The position numbers were made by a program, and so were the translations under genes. Of a stretch of DNA of 64,000 nucleotides, positions 32,406-42,598 are shown piece after piece. This DNA is from Lysinibacillus telephonicus (GTDB lineage Bacteria > Bacillota > Bacilli > Bacillales_A > Planococcaceae): the NCBI RefSeq assembly GCF_003966145.1, contig NZ_RXNR01000006.1:1-64000 (forward strand). Reading direction: 5' to 3'. Position 1 is the first letter of the stretch, and every line of letters starts with the position of its first letter. The notes beneath the pieces were generated by a model. The model was not told where the DNA came from. It was given only the letters and a program-made list of their open reading frames with translations, and did not search any database.

Positions 32406-32550
32406 AAAAACTGAAGAGACTCGGTCCGGCTCGCGTCGACGAAATGAGCCACCAATGTGATCCTCTTTGGCCGGAGACTTCCGTAAAGTGTGCTTACACT
32501 CGTAAAAAGGAAGTCGAAGCGACGCTAGAACTAATTCACTGTAGCTAGAC
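32406..32550. repeat. Divergent family A repeat, copy 3 (spoVE-divIB gap)
   Basis: This island ends with CTGTAGCTAGACACTG, matching the CTGTAGCTAGACATT end of copy 1, and contains CTCGCGTCGACGAAATGAGCC, related to CGCGTCGGCGAAGGAGCC of copy 1. The remainder has diverged. It occupies the junction where murG and murB lie in B. subtilis. Confidence 0.55.
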
Positions 32551-32569
32551 ACTGTTAAAAATCCGATAG

Positions 32570-33649
32570 TTAATCGGTTCGATTTGAAAAACTAACGACA
32601 ATCGCTACTATAAACCAGATAATTAAAAGCGATGTTCCACCATAGCTAATAAAAGGCAGTGTTACACCTGTTACCGGAATAAGCCCAATAACTACACCTA
32701 TATTTAAAGCTGCTTGGAATCCAACCATTGCGACTAATGCCGATATTGCATAAAAATCCGAGCTTTTCGTAGTCTGCAGTGCCAGTCCACAACCTGAGTA
32801 AATGAAAAGCGCAAAAAGAACTAACACTACACATCCGCCTAAAAATCCAATTTCCTCTAAAATAATCGAAAAAATAAAATCATTTTGAGGCTCTGGTAAA
32901 TATAAAAACTTTTGACGACTTTCTTGGAAGCCATGTCCCAATAATCCCGCAGGCCCAATTGCCAATAGGGATTGAACCGCTTGGAAACCACTTCCTAACG
33001 GGTCTGCCCATGGGTTAATAAAAGCTTCAATTCTTTTTAACCGATAAGGTGCCGATGCGATTAATGCGACTAATCCGATGATGCCAAGAGCAATAAAACC
33101 GACATACAGTTTTATCGGATATTTAGCAATAAACAGCAGTATGAATGCAGATACTACTAAAATAAATACAGAGCCAAAGTCAGGTTGCAGCATAATCAAA
33201 GCGCAGGGAATAATAATGATAACAAAATGTTGCAGCCGTATAACTCGTTCCCCATTTTTCACCTTGCTTAACATATAGCTAAGATACATTAGGGTGGTAA
33301 TTTTCACTAACTCAGCAGGCTGAATCGTTAATGGACCGATGCCAATCCAACTTTGAGAACCGTTTCGGACAATCCCAATTCCTGGTATCAAAACCAAAAC
33401 TAGTAGTAAAAGCGAAAATACATATAGAGTAATCCATGTTTTTTGTAATGTGAAAATCGGCATGTTTGCAATAACTGTAAATACAACTATGGCAAGAATT
33501 AAGTAAATAAGCTGTTTCACATAAAATGGCATTTGTCCTTCGTAGTGAATTGAACTCCAATATGTACCAGCAGAATAAATAAAAATAATACCTATAGTCG
33601 ACAACAGTAAAGCAGAAATAATAAATAGCCTCTTATAAGTAAACTTCAG
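32570..33649 (-). CDS. spoVE: SEDS-family glycosyltransferase SpoVE/FtsW
   Basis: SEDS proteins polymerise peptidoglycan glycan strands with a partner class B PBP. The standard-start frame begins at TTG 33604, cutting into the first helix; extending to CTG 33649 gives 359 residues and a canonical start (MKFTYKRLFIISALLL) behind AGGAAAGGA. Ten membrane helices and the family segments QPDFGSVFILV, PEPQNDFIFSIILEE and PFISYGGTSLL are present. Position next to murD matches spoVE; whether it also serves as the vegetative ftsW is not clear. Confidence 0.92.
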   Translation of the reverse strand: MKFTYKRLFIISALLLSTIGIIFIYSAGTYWSSIHYEGQMPFYVKQLIYLILAIVVFTVIANMPIFTLQKTWITLYVFSLLLLVLVLIPGIGIVRNGSQSWIGIGPLTIQPAELVKITTLMYLSYMLSKVKNGERVIRLQHFVIIIIPCALIMLQPDFGSVFILVVSAFILLFIAKYPIKLYVGFIALGIIGLVALIASAPYRLKRIEAFINPWADPLGSGFQAVQSLLAIGPAGLLGHGFQESRQKFLYLPEPQNDFIFSIILEEIGFLGGCVVLVLFALFIYSGCGLALQTTKSSDFYAISALVAMVGFQAALNIGVVIGLIPVTGVTLPFISYGGTSLLIIWFIVAIVVSFSNRTD

Positions 33650-33679
33650 TTAAGGCATCCTTTCCTCTTAAGAACTTAA

Positions 33680-33836
33680 GAAAATCATAAGCGCCCCCAA
33701 CCCTACTGCTCTTTTCATACCGAATTGCAAGTCGAAACAACATGACTTCGCATCCATAGGACCCTGCTAATAGCATTAAAAGAGCTTTTGCCCTTGTCAG
33801 GGAAGCAGCAGCTGAAAAGGGATAAGCGCTTATGGT
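33680..33836. repeat. Palindromic repeat between murD and spoVE (family A-like)
   Basis: The block is bounded by inverted ends, AATCATAAGCGCC and GGGATAAGCGCTTATGG, with a structured interior. The style (AAGCGC ends, GC-rich centre) is that of family A, but internal identity to copies 1 and 2 is low. An open frame of 69 codons crosses it and ends at 33633; it has no family resemblance and is treated as chance. Confidence 0.5.
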
Positions 33837-33891
33837 AGGCACTTTTCAATATAATGTTTTGCAATAAACAAACCTGATTAAAGTACTAGAT

Positions 33892-35241
33892 TTAAAGGTT
33901 CATTACTTCCTGGATGAATAAATCTCCACGCACCTCAAAGCTCTTATATTGATCCCAACTTGCACAAGCCGGCGACAACAAAATAATGTCTCCTATTTCT
34001 GATAACGGTATGGATAAACTCACAGCATCTTCAACATTCTTTGCAAGAATTGTTTTTTCAATACCACACGATTTGGCAAATTCAATAAACCTTTCGCCAG
34101 TGTCTCCAAATGCTACAACGGCTTTAACATTTTTCATCGACTCTCGTAATTCTTCAAAGGAATGACCTCGGTCAAGTCCCCCTGCAAGTAAAACAATCGG
34201 CTGATTGAAAGCTTCTAGCGCGACTTTTGTTGCTAAGCAATTTGTTGCTTTAGAATCGTTATAAAATTTCCGACCATTCCATTCACGTACAAACTGAGTG
34301 CGATGTCGAACTCCTGTAAACGTTTTTAATACTTCTTCCAAGGGAGATTTATCACAACCATAGATTATACATGCAGCAAGAGCTGCTAATATATTTTCTA
34401 AATTATGTTTCCCTGGTAATGCAATATTTACTCTACTTAGATAAGGTTCACCCTGCCAGTAAATTGTTGTGTTATCAGCACTTATGCCATGTTCAGTACG
34501 TCCACTTGCATTAAATGGCACCTTTTTAGCCTTTGAGCGGCTCGCATATTTTTTTACAATCTCTTGTTCTGCGTTAAATATTAGCCAATCAGTTTCACCC
34601 TGATTTTTGGTAATGCCAAACTTCGCCTCTGCATATTGTTCAAACGTCCCATGGTAGTCTAAATGTGCATCATATAAATTTGTTAGGATGGCAATTTTAG
34701 GTTTAAACTCAATTGTTCCCATTAATTGAAAAGAAGATAGCTCAGTCACGATTACATTTTCAGCAGTCGCCTCAGCAGCAACACCGCATGCAACAGTACC
34801 TATATTTCCTGCAATTAAAGGATGTCGGTTGGCGTTTTTTAGCATGTCATAAATTAATGTCGTTGTTGTTGTTTTACCATTCGTACCAGTTATCCCTATA
34901 ATCGGCGCCTCACTAACTAAATAAGCCAGCTCAACCTCTGTTATAACAGGTATCTCCCGCTTTAAAGCATCTTCGATAATCGGATTAGTGTAAGGAATTC
35001 CAGGATTTTTCACAATTAGTTCAAAACCTTCATCTAATAAATCCTCTGGATGTCTCCCACATATAACAGTTATTCCTTTTTGAAGCAGCTGTTGCGCTTG
35101 AGGGTTCTCGTCAAAGGGCTTTGAATCATTAACAGTTACGAAAGCCCCCAACTGATGAAGGAGCTCAGCGGCCGCTACACCACTTTTCGCCAAACCAAGA
35201 ACCAGCACTTTTTTATGTTGTAGTTTTGAATATTGAATCAT
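33892..35241 (-). CDS. murD: UDP-N-acetylmuramoyl-L-alanine--D-glutamate ligase
   Basis: MurD adds D-glutamate to UDP-MurNAc-L-Ala. ATG 35241 (MIQYSKLQHKKVLVLG) follows GGAGGC and overlaps the mraY stop in ATGA. The 449-residue Mur ligase has an N-terminal Rossmann domain, the ATP loop GTNGKTT at 119-125, and the C-terminal LLAGGLDRGHSFEEL and LLSPACASWDQYKSFEVRG signatures specific to MurD. Confidence 0.97.
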   Translation of the reverse strand: MIQYSKLQHKKVLVLGLAKSGVAAAELLHQLGAFVTVNDSKPFDENPQAQQLLQKGITVICGRHPEDLLDEGFELIVKNPGIPYTNPIIEDALKREIPVITEVELAYLVSEAPIIGITGTNGKTTTTTLIYDMLKNANRHPLIAGNIGTVACGVAAEATAENVIVTELSSFQLMGTIEFKPKIAILTNLYDAHLDYHGTFEQYAEAKFGITKNQGETDWLIFNAEQEIVKKYASRSKAKKVPFNASGRTEHGISADNTTIYWQGEPYLSRVNIALPGKHNLENILAALAACIIYGCDKSPLEEVLKTFTGVRHRTQFVREWNGRKFYNDSKATNCLATKVALEAFNQPIVLLAGGLDRGHSFEELRESMKNVKAVVAFGDTGERFIEFAKSCGIEKTILAKNVEDAVSLSIPLSEIGDIILLSPACASWDQYKSFEVRGDLFIQEVMNL

Positions 35242-36212
35242 AACATTGCCTCCGTAACTACTGCAATCAATGCAACAATTAATGCAGTTGACCAAAATAC
35301 CCCAACCACTTTGCGCTCAGACCAACCTGATAGCTCGAAATGATGATGTATTGGACTCATTTTAAATATACGCTTACCGCGCAATTTAAAACTTCCTACT
35401 TGTAAAATTACTGATAACGTTTCTATTACAAAAACTAAGCCTATTAATAATAGCAACAGTTCTTCCTTCACTATAACTGAGACAAGTGCTAAAGCCCCCC
35501 CCAATGCTAATGAACCTGTATCACCCATAAACACTTTTGCCGGATTTGCATTAAAAATTAAAAATCCTAGTAAAGCTCCTGTTACAGCGAATGTAAATAA
35601 CGCAACATCTGCTTGTTCATTAAAAAGGGCAATGACACCATAAGCGGTGAAAGCAATAGATGCTGTTCCAGCAACTAAGCCATCTAATCCATCTGTTAAA
35701 TTAACTGCATTCGAAAAGCCTACTAACCAAAAAATTAAAAATGCAACATATAAAATACCTAAATCAATCGATAGTTGTGTAAATGGGATGGTAATTGATG
35801 TATCAAATGTTCCTAAACGTAACAATAAGAATGCTGCAATTGAAATAATAATTTGAGCTATTAATTTTTGCAATGACGTTAATCCTAAATTACGTTTAAA
35901 AATTACTTTAATACCGTCATCTAACAAGCCTATTAATCCAAAACCAGCCAGTACTAATAACATTACAACTGATTGAGTCGTAAATAAGTCGAAACCATTT
36001 CCAACAATTACCGTTGTAGCAATTATCGATATTAAAAATATAACGCCACCCATTGTAGGGGTACCAGCCTTTTTCATATGAGACTGTGGGCCTTCTTCTC
36101 GAATGCTCTGTCCAAATTTTAAACGCCGTAGAATTGGGATTAATATTGGAGCTAGAACCACAGAAACGATAAATGAAATTGCTAGAATGGTTATTGTTGT
36201 TGTGATTGTCAT
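35238..36212 (-). CDS. mraY: Phospho-N-acetylmuramoyl-pentapeptide transferase
   Basis: MraY makes lipid I from UDP-MurNAc-pentapeptide and undecaprenyl phosphate. The 324-residue integral membrane protein has ten hydrophobic helices and catalytic motifs LLDDGIK (near 115-121), NLTDGLDGL (near 170-178), and SPIHHHFELSGWSE near the C-terminus. Upstream, instead of murE, there is a 369-base gap filled by a repeat. Confidence 0.97.
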   Translation of the reverse strand: MTITTTITILAISFIVSVVLAPILIPILRRLKFGQSIREEGPQSHMKKAGTPTMGGVIFLISIIATTVIVGNGFDLFTTQSVVMLLVLAGFGLIGLLDDGIKVIFKRNLGLTSLQKLIAQIIISIAAFLLLRLGTFDTSITIPFTQLSIDLGILYVAFLIFWLVGFSNAVNLTDGLDGLVAGTASIAFTAYGVIALFNEQADVALFTFAVTGALLGFLIFNANPAKVFMGDTGSLALGGALALVSVIVKEELLLLLIGLVFVIETLSVILQVGSFKLRGKRIFKMSPIHHHFELSGWSERKVVGVFWSTALIVALIAVVTEAML

Positions 36213-36229
36213 GTTAAATCTCCTCTTTT

Positions 36230-36509
36230 GTCTAGCTTCGCACGTTACGTTCTAAGCAGCTTTACTTACGTCCTTGGTCATGCACTTATGATGAAATTTC
36301 CAACATACAAAGTTAAATGCACTAGTATTCATAGTGCAGCAGGACAAAGCGTTTTCGCTGACCAATGCTTAGAGCTCAGGTAATGTGAATGCTGTCGACG
36401 ATGCCACCAAACTGCCTTTGCGACGAAAGTGTAGCAGCAGGAGCAGAATGTGGCGTTTTCCGTCGACCAGCACTTGCCGGAGCTAAGCATACGCACTCCG
36501 CTTTTCTTA
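36230..36509. repeat. Family A repeat, copy 5 (inverted; spoVD-mraY gap)
   Basis: Read on the minus strand it begins TAAGAAAAGCGGAGTGCG and ends GTGCGAAGCTAGAC, the family A termini, with about 280 bases between. The interior has several GC-rich hairpins (around GTCGACG, GCAGCAGGA). It sits where murE is in B. subtilis. Short open frames cross it on both strands but none looks coding. Confidence 0.65.
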
Positions 36510-36581
36510 TATACTTGTTCTTTCAAAATGATTCATCATTTATAATAGTTGTTTTTAAATCATTTTTAAAGCTAATTAAAA

Positions 36582-38504
36582 TTAATCTTTGTCTAAATAA
36601 AGATGAATAGTGCCATCTTGTTGAATGATATTATCTGGTTCTGGCAATTGAGCTGTTACTACATCCCCTTCACCATGCCACTCAATTTTATATGGGTATT
36701 GTAACTTCATAACCTCAGCTTTTTCATAGCCAATCAAATTTGGGACCCGATCTGTTATTGGATCTCCCCAACGATATTGCTTTTCTAACTGACCTTCACG
36801 ATTTACTTCTATCCCTACTTTTGGTGCGATGTCTTCAATTATTTGACCGACAATTGGTGCTGCTATCGTACTGCCAAATACTACTGAACTTTTCGGATGA
36901 TCAATTGCAACATATACAACAACTTCTGGATCATTAGCAGGAGCAAATCCAATGAAAGATACAATATAGTCCCCTTGCTTATAACGACCATTCTCTACCT
37001 TTTGAGCTGTACCCGTTTTACCACCGATCCTTAATCCATCGCGATATGCTTGACGGCCTGACCCATTTGCTACAACAGATTCAAGAGCATGACGTACTTC
37101 TTTAGATGTTTCTTCACTAATTACAGTACGCTTTAGTTGCGGTTTATTCTCAGCAATTGTTTTACCTGTTTCTGAATCATACACTTTCGATACAACATAC
37201 GGGGTGAACAACTTTCCTCCATTTACTGCTGCTGCAACTGCTTGGACTTGTTGAATAGGTGTTACAGATATTCCTTGGCCAAATGATGTAGTGGCATGCT
37301 CCACAGGTCCAAATGCCTCTTCTGAAAACAATATACCTGAAGCTTCACCAGCAATATTTGAGCCCGTTGTTTCGCCAAAGCCGAAATCTTTTATATATTG
37401 CAGCAGCTTTGTTGAACCAACGCGTTGACCAAGTTCAATAAATCCAGGGTTGCATGAATTTTCTACAACTTGTAAAAATGTCTCACTACCATGGCCAGAA
37501 CGTTTCCAACAACGAAGTCTCGCTCCCTCTACTAGCGTATATCCTTGGTCGTAAAATCGATCATTCTCTAAATCCACAACGCCCTCTTCCAGAGCAGCGC
37601 TTAAAGTAATAATTTTAAAGGTTGACCCAGGCTCATATGTCATCCAAACGGGCAAATTCCGATTGTAAATTGATGAATCTACCTCTTCAAAATTCGATGG
37701 ATCATATGTAGGATACGAGGAAAGTGCTAATATTTCACCAGTATTTACATTCATAGCAATAGCCAATGCCTGATCAGCATCATATTTTTCCATTGCTTGT
37801 GATAATTCTCTTTCAACAACTTGCTGAACTTCTAAATCAATTGTTAGTTCAACAGTTGCACCTTGGTCACCCTCACGCCATTCATCATCAACATGGGGAA
37901 GAGAGTTGCCTTTTGCATCTGTAAAGAGTCGAATTGCTGCGGCCCTAGACGTAAGAAACTCGTTATATTGATATTCAATTCCAGCCAATCCTTGGGTATC
38001 ATATCCGGTAAAGCCTATAAATCGAGACAATAAATCACCATATGGATAATGTCTTACATAATCTACACCACTGTACAAGCCATCAATTTTAAGACCTTGA
38101 ATTTGTACAGCTTGTTCATACGTAATATTTTTTGCTTCTGGTGCAAGTTTTACTAGATAAGCTGTCGAATTCATTTTTTCAAACAACTTTTGTTCATCAA
38201 TCTTTAGAACGGATGCAATTTGTTTTGCAGCTTGTTCGATATTATCATTTTGAGCAGGCATAAAGTAAAGTGTTGGAGCAAGCTTATTTGTAACAAGCAC
38301 TTCACCATTACGGTCGAGTATTTCTCCGCGTTCAGATGCAAAGGGGATTTCTCGATCCCAGTTTATTTTAGCAAGCTCCGTTAACTTATCATGCTGTATA
38401 ACTTGGACATAAAATAATCGAATGACAACTGCAATGCCAAAAAGAATAAACCCATAGACGATTAGTTTCAAGCGTTTTTTTGAAATGGTTGATATCCACT
38501 TCAT
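36582..38504 (-). CDS. spoVD: Sporulation-specific penicillin-binding protein SpoVD
   Basis: SpoVD is a class B transpeptidase needed for spore cortex synthesis with SpoVE. The 640-residue protein has one membrane helix (10-36), a dimerisation domain, the transpeptidase domain with Ser294 in EPGSTFKI, the second motif SCN at 350-352 and KTGTAQ near 500, and a single C-terminal PASTA domain. The single PASTA and the length (646 in B. subtilis) separate it from PbpB next door. Confidence 0.93.
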   Translation of the reverse strand: MKWISTISKKRLKLIVYGFILFGIAVVIRLFYVQVIQHDKLTELAKINWDREIPFASERGEILDRNGEVLVTNKLAPTLYFMPAQNDNIEQAAKQIASVLKIDEQKLFEKMNSTAYLVKLAPEAKNITYEQAVQIQGLKIDGLYSGVDYVRHYPYGDLLSRFIGFTGYDTQGLAGIEYQYNEFLTSRAAAIRLFTDAKGNSLPHVDDEWREGDQGATVELTIDLEVQQVVERELSQAMEKYDADQALAIAMNVNTGEILALSSYPTYDPSNFEEVDSSIYNRNLPVWMTYEPGSTFKIITLSAALEEGVVDLENDRFYDQGYTLVEGARLRCWKRSGHGSETFLQVVENSCNPGFIELGQRVGSTKLLQYIKDFGFGETTGSNIAGEASGILFSEEAFGPVEHATTSFGQGISVTPIQQVQAVAAAVNGGKLFTPYVVSKVYDSETGKTIAENKPQLKRTVISEETSKEVRHALESVVANGSGRQAYRDGLRIGGKTGTAQKVENGRYKQGDYIVSFIGFAPANDPEVVVYVAIDHPKSSVVFGSTIAAPIVGQIIEDIAPKVGIEVNREGQLEKQYRWGDPITDRVPNLIGYEKAEVMKLQYPYKIEWHGEGDVVTAQLPEPDNIIQQDGTIHLYLDKD

Positions 38505-38569
38505 TTTCTATTCACACCTCGTTTTTAACAAAGTATGTATAGAAGTTGACTTCTATTCGAACGCTTTTC

Positions 38570-40786
38570 CTAATCTTGTGGCAAACTCTCACTTTCTTCA
38601 TCTGGTTCTTCATTTACTTGAGTATATTTTTCTTCAGGTGTTTTCAATTTCACAACAATTGGTGAGGAATCGGTGATTGTCGTATTTGCTGAAACACTTT
38701 GACTTTCAACATACCCTTCTCCAACTATTTCAATAGATAAACCTGTCATCATCCTATAGACTAAAATATTTCGAAGAGACCAATTTTCAAATGATGGAAT
38801 GGTAATTGCTCCTTCGGTTTTAAGAAATACTATACTTCCTTTTGTAATCGGTATACCAGCTTGCGGATATTGATCCGTTATTTGTCCACCTTCACCAATC
38901 ACGATTGGGGTTAAGCCTTCGTTTGCAAGCTCTACTTGAACACTTTCCACCGTTTTACCGATGTAATCATCTATTTTTGCGGTTTTTACCTCCGCTACAT
39001 CTTCTGGTTTAATGTTTAAGTACTTTAAACTGTTTTGAACTACAGATGTGAACACTTTAGCTACTGGTTCGGAACCAACTTCAGTTGCAGACAATTTAGG
39101 TTGCTTCACTGCAACGTAAACAATAAGTTGTGGGTCATCTATTGGAGCTAGTCCTAAAAATGAATAAAGATAATTATTTTTCCCTGTTAAATAACCTCCA
39201 CCTGGTCGAGCTATTTGTGCAGTACCGGTTTTTCCGCCGACTTCATAGCCATCAATTGCAAACCTTTGAGCAGTTCCTGCTTCAGAAGTAACAGTTGAAG
39301 CCAAAATTTGACGAACTTGACTAGCAGTCTCTGCAGATATAGGTTTACCTTTCACAACAGGTTCACTTTCTTTTATTATTTCACCAGTATTGGTATCTAC
39401 TACTTTATCTATTACATAGGGCTGCATCATTTTACCATCATTTGCAATGGCAGTCATAGCCTGTACAAGTTGGATTGGTGTTACTGTAGAGCCCTGCCCA
39501 AACGATGTCGTTACCCGGTTTATAGGATACGTAGTTAAAAGTGTACCTGTTACTTCACCTGGTAAATCGATGCCTGTTTTTTCTCCAAAACCAAACTTCT
39601 TTAAATATTCAATAAATGTTTCGTCACCAATTTGCTCTAGCAAATTTGCCATAGCTGTATTTGCAGATCGTTGGAATCCTTCTAAATAAGTAATACTACC
39701 CCACCCAACAATATTGTGGTCACGAATTGTTCTATCTAATACTGTATAGCTTCCTGATTTGAAATAAGCATTTGGGTTCCACTTTCCAGTTTCAATTGCT
39801 GTCGCCAATGTAAATGTTTTCATTGTAGAACCTGGCTCCATTACTTTTTCAGTCACTTCATTCAGCCAATTATCACTTAATCCTTCTCGTGAATCGGGAT
39901 CAAATGTTGGACGCTGCGTCATAGCTAAAATTTCACCTGTTTTAGGATCTGCAACAACTGCTACCATTGATTCTGGGTTATATTCTTTATAAACTTCTGT
40001 CATTGATTCTTCCAAGAAGTTTTGAATTGTTTTATCGATTGTTAAATAAATATCACTGCCATTTTCAGCAGGCTTTACCATTTTTTTGCTATTTGGAAGT
40101 AAATAGCCGAAAATATCACTTTCATATTGAATAGACCCATTTTTCCCAGTTAATTCTTTATTATAAATGTACTCTAAACCCATTTTCCCAACTGTATTAA
40201 ATGTACCATCATCTTGCTTTTCTTTCAGTGCAAAACCGATTAAATGAGACGCAAATGGTCCATTTGGATAATATCGTTTCGAGTCACTTGCAAAAGTAAT
40301 TCCTGGTAATTTTTCTTCTTTAATCGCATTCATTGTTTCATGACTTATACTACGGCCAGCAACCCCAAATTCAACTTGGTAAGGCTGTCTGCCGTCACTT
40401 AATTTTTTTGTTAAGTTCTTATATATTTCCGACTCTTCCATTGGAATATACTGGGCTAAAATTTTTGCCGTTTTTTCAGGATCAGTAACATGTTTAGGAT
40501 GTTTTTTATCTGTAGTCGCTTTTGGACTAACAACTGCAATAAGACGATAGCTTAATGTATCTTCTGCAATGATATTCCCGTTTCTATCTTTAATTTTCCC
40601 TCGTTCGGCCGTTAACACTGCTTCTTTTTCATAAAGTGCAGCTGCTTTTGCTTCCAATTGCTGTCCAGCTACTTCTCCTGTCGCCTGAATATAAAAAATC
40701 CGGATAAATAATGCAAAAAAGAGCCCTCCATATAGTAATAACATTAGAAAGGCTCCCCATTGGAATCGAAATGTCTTTTTTTTCAT
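38570..40786 (-). CDS. pbpB: Penicillin-binding protein 2B (division transpeptidase)
   Basis: PbpB (FtsI-like) crosslinks septal peptidoglycan. The 738-residue protein has an N-terminal membrane helix (10-32), a PBP dimer domain, catalytic Ser320 in EPGSTMKTF, SAN in RSANTAMAN, KTGTAQ in the third motif, and two C-terminal PASTA domains. Its start overlaps the ftsL stop in ATGA. An acidic tail (EEPDEESESLPQD) ends the protein. Confidence 0.95.
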   Translation of the reverse strand: MKKKTFRFQWGAFLMLLLYGGLFFALFIRIFYIQATGEVAGQQLEAKAAALYEKEAVLTAERGKIKDRNGNIIAEDTLSYRLIAVVSPKATTDKKHPKHVTDPEKTAKILAQYIPMEESEIYKNLTKKLSDGRQPYQVEFGVAGRSISHETMNAIKEEKLPGITFASDSKRYYPNGPFASHLIGFALKEKQDDGTFNTVGKMGLEYIYNKELTGKNGSIQYESDIFGYLLPNSKKMVKPAENGSDIYLTIDKTIQNFLEESMTEVYKEYNPESMVAVVADPKTGEILAMTQRPTFDPDSREGLSDNWLNEVTEKVMEPGSTMKTFTLATAIETGKWNPNAYFKSGSYTVLDRTIRDHNIVGWGSITYLEGFQRSANTAMANLLEQIGDETFIEYLKKFGFGEKTGIDLPGEVTGTLLTTYPINRVTTSFGQGSTVTPIQLVQAMTAIANDGKMMQPYVIDKVVDTNTGEIIKESEPVVKGKPISAETASQVRQILASTVTSEAGTAQRFAIDGYEVGGKTGTAQIARPGGGYLTGKNNYLYSFLGLAPIDDPQLIVYVAVKQPKLSATEVGSEPVAKVFTSVVQNSLKYLNIKPEDVAEVKTAKIDDYIGKTVESVQVELANEGLTPIVIGEGGQITDQYPQAGIPITKGSIVFLKTEGAITIPSFENWSLRNILVYRMMTGLSIEIVGEGYVESQSVSANTTITDSSPIVVKLKTPEEKYTQVNEEPDEESESLPQD

Positions 40787-41154
40787 TCTCCCGGCACTAC
40801 CTTTACATTTTTCTCATTAAGAGTTAAACCGAGTGCTTTTGCTTTTTCCCAAATTCTCTCATACGTTGATAACTCGCTTACTTGTACCTTTAAGTCAGCA
40901 TTTTTTTCTTCAGTTTTAGCAATTTCAGATTCGATTTGTTGAATTTCCATCGTCGTTTGCTGAATCGAACTTTGCTTATGTAATATCGAAACAGCAAACA
41001 CAGCAACTAAGACTATAAAAGCGATATAGATTAGTTTTTCTTTTGCAGTGATAAGTTTTTTCTTTTTATGACTATTTTGCTTTTTAGAGGGGTGTTGCTG
41101 TTCCGGAACTACAGGCTGCTGAATATATGAATTTTGCCTAACACGAACTGCCAT
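40783..41154 (-). CDS. ftsL: Cell division protein FtsL
   Basis: FtsL is a short bitopic divisome protein that pairs with DivIC through a coiled coil. The 123-residue protein has a long basic, proline- and lysine-rich cytoplasmic part (1-40), one membrane helix (LIYIAFIVLVAVFAVSIL) and an extracellular coiled coil (62-95). ATG 41154 directly follows the rsmH stop. Identification rests on this architecture and position, because sequence is poorly conserved in the family. Confidence 0.9.
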   Translation of the reverse strand: MAVRVRQNSYIQQPVVPEQQHPSKKQNSHKKKKLITAKEKLIYIAFIVLVAVFAVSILHKQSSIQQTTMEIQQIESEIAKTEEKNADLKVQVSELSTYERIWEKAKALGLTLNEKNVKVVPGE

Positions 41155-42105
41155 TTACCCACGTCCTTTGTCATTTATTTTTTCAGCTATTCGAAGCTTT
41201 GCTGATCGTGAACGATTATTTGCTTCTAGTTCTTCCTCGCTTGGAAGAATCGGTTTTCTCGTAATTAGTTTTAATGTCGGTTTATACTCGTCTGGAATTA
41301 CTGGTAATCCAGGAGGTAAATCTGGTAATGAAGAAGCCTCTTTAAAAATTGTTTTTGTTAATCGATCTTCTAATGAGTGGAATGTGATAACACTTATCCT
41401 TCCGCCGACCTTCAATAAGTCAATTGCATCAACTAATGAATCCTCAGCTGCTCCAAGTTCATCATTTACCGCAATACGAATTGCTTGAAAGACTCTTTTT
41501 GCAGGATGTCCGCCTTTTCTTCGAGCGGGTGCTGGAATCCCCTCTTTAATTAACTCTACAAGCTCTCCAGTTGTTTCAATCGGAGCGTGTTTTCTTGCTT
41601 CCTCAATTTTGCGAGCTATTTGCTTAGAAAACTTTTCTTCCCCATATCGGAAGAAAATACGAACCAAATCTTCATAAGACCATTCATTGACTACATGAAA
41701 TGCAGAGATTTCTGCTGTTTGATCCATTCGCATATCTAAAGGTGCATCATGATGATAACTAAATCCGCGCTCAGGTGTATCTAATTGGGGTGAAGAAACT
41801 CCTAAGTCATATAAGATACCATCAATTTTTTCAATATTTAGTTTTTGAAGCTCTTCTTTTATATAACGGAAATTAGAATGAACAAATGTTACACGATCTA
41901 AGTAGTTCTCTAAACGGACTTTTGCATTTTCTATTGCCGTTATATCTTGATCGAAACAAATTAATCTCCCTTTGGTTGACAGTTGTTGTACTAAATATTC
42001 GCTATGACCTGCACCGCCTAACGTACAATCAACATATATTCCATCAGGATTGATGCTCAATCCATCAACTGTTTCTTTTAATAGTACGGTTGTATGATCG
42101 AACAT
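41155..42105 (-). CDS. rsmH: 16S rRNA (cytosine-1402-N4) methyltransferase
   Basis: RsmH (MraW) methylates C1402 of 16S rRNA with S-adenosylmethionine. The 316-residue protein has the SAM motif [11 protein letters not shown] (24-34), the family segment [14 protein letters not shown] and [15 protein letters not shown]. It is second in the cluster after mraZ, as in most bacteria. Confidence 0.97.
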   Translation of the reverse strand: MFDHTTVLLKETVDGLSINPDGIYVDCTLGGAGHSEYLVQQLSTKGRLICFDQDITAIENAKVRLENYLDRVTFVHSNFRYIKEELQKLNIEKIDGILYDLGVSSPQLDTPERGFSYHHDAPLDMRMDQTAEISAFHVVNEWSYEDLVRIFFRYGEEKFSKQIARKIEEARKHAPIETTGELVELIKEGIPAPARRKGGHPAKRVFQAIRIAVNDELGAAEDSLVDAIDLLKVGGRISVITFHSLEDRLTKTIFKEASSLPDLPPGLPVIPDEYKPTLKLITRKPILPSEEELEANNRSRSAKLRIAEKINDKGRG

Positions 42106-42138
42106 TTAACCATTACTCCTTCTCTGCGCGCGACTTTT

Positions 42139-42570
42139 CTAGAAGTCAAAGCCAATTAAATTTTCTGCAATTTCATTAAAAGAATCCTCTGCTTCGCTGA
42201 AATAAGATTCCCAAGAATCTTTAGCCCAAATTTCAATCTTGCTTGATACTCCTAAAACTACACACTCTTTTTCAAGCTTTGCGTAAGTGGCAAGTGTTGA
42301 TGGGATATTAATTCTTCCTTGTTTATCTATTTCAACTTCAGTTGCCCCTGAAAAGAAGAACCTTGCAAAAGCACGAGCATCTTTTTTTGTCATGGGCAAT
42401 TCCTTTAATTTTTCTTCGAGTTTTCGCCATTCATCCATAGGATATCCAAATAGACAGTTATCAAGTCCGCGCGTAATAACAAAAGTAGCACCTAATTCTT
42501 CACGAAACTTTGAAGGTATAATTAGACGCCCTTTTGTATCAACGGAATGTTGATATTCTCCCATGAACAT
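42139..42570 (-). CDS. mraZ: Transcriptional regulator MraZ
   Basis: MraZ binds GTGG-type repeats and regulates its own dcw cluster. ATG 42570 ([15 protein letters not shown]) follows GGGGTGAG; an upstream GTG is within that site. The 143-residue protein has two SpoVT/AbrB-like halves, each with the DxKGR / DKQGR signature ([14 protein letters not shown] and [13 protein letters not shown]). Its operator-like repeats lie at 42599-42624. Confidence 0.96.
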   Translation of the reverse strand: MFMGEYQHSVDTKGRLIIPSKFREELGATFVITRGLDNCLFGYPMDEWRKLEEKLKELPMTKKDARAFARFFFSGATEVEIDKQGRINIPSTLATYAKLEKECVVLGVSSKIEIWAKDSWESYFSEAEDSFNEIAENLIGFDF

Positions 42571-42598
42571 GCTACTCACCCCACTTTAGTAAATAATG

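Noticed and set aside
33633-33842. 69-codon ORF between murD and spoVE
   Set aside because: It lies in a palindromic repeat, shows no family features, and its end overlaps the spoVE ribosome-binding site.
36329-36610. Short ORFs on both strands in the spoVD-mraY gap
   Set aside because: They run through family A repeat sequence, with no ribosome-binding site or recognisable domain.
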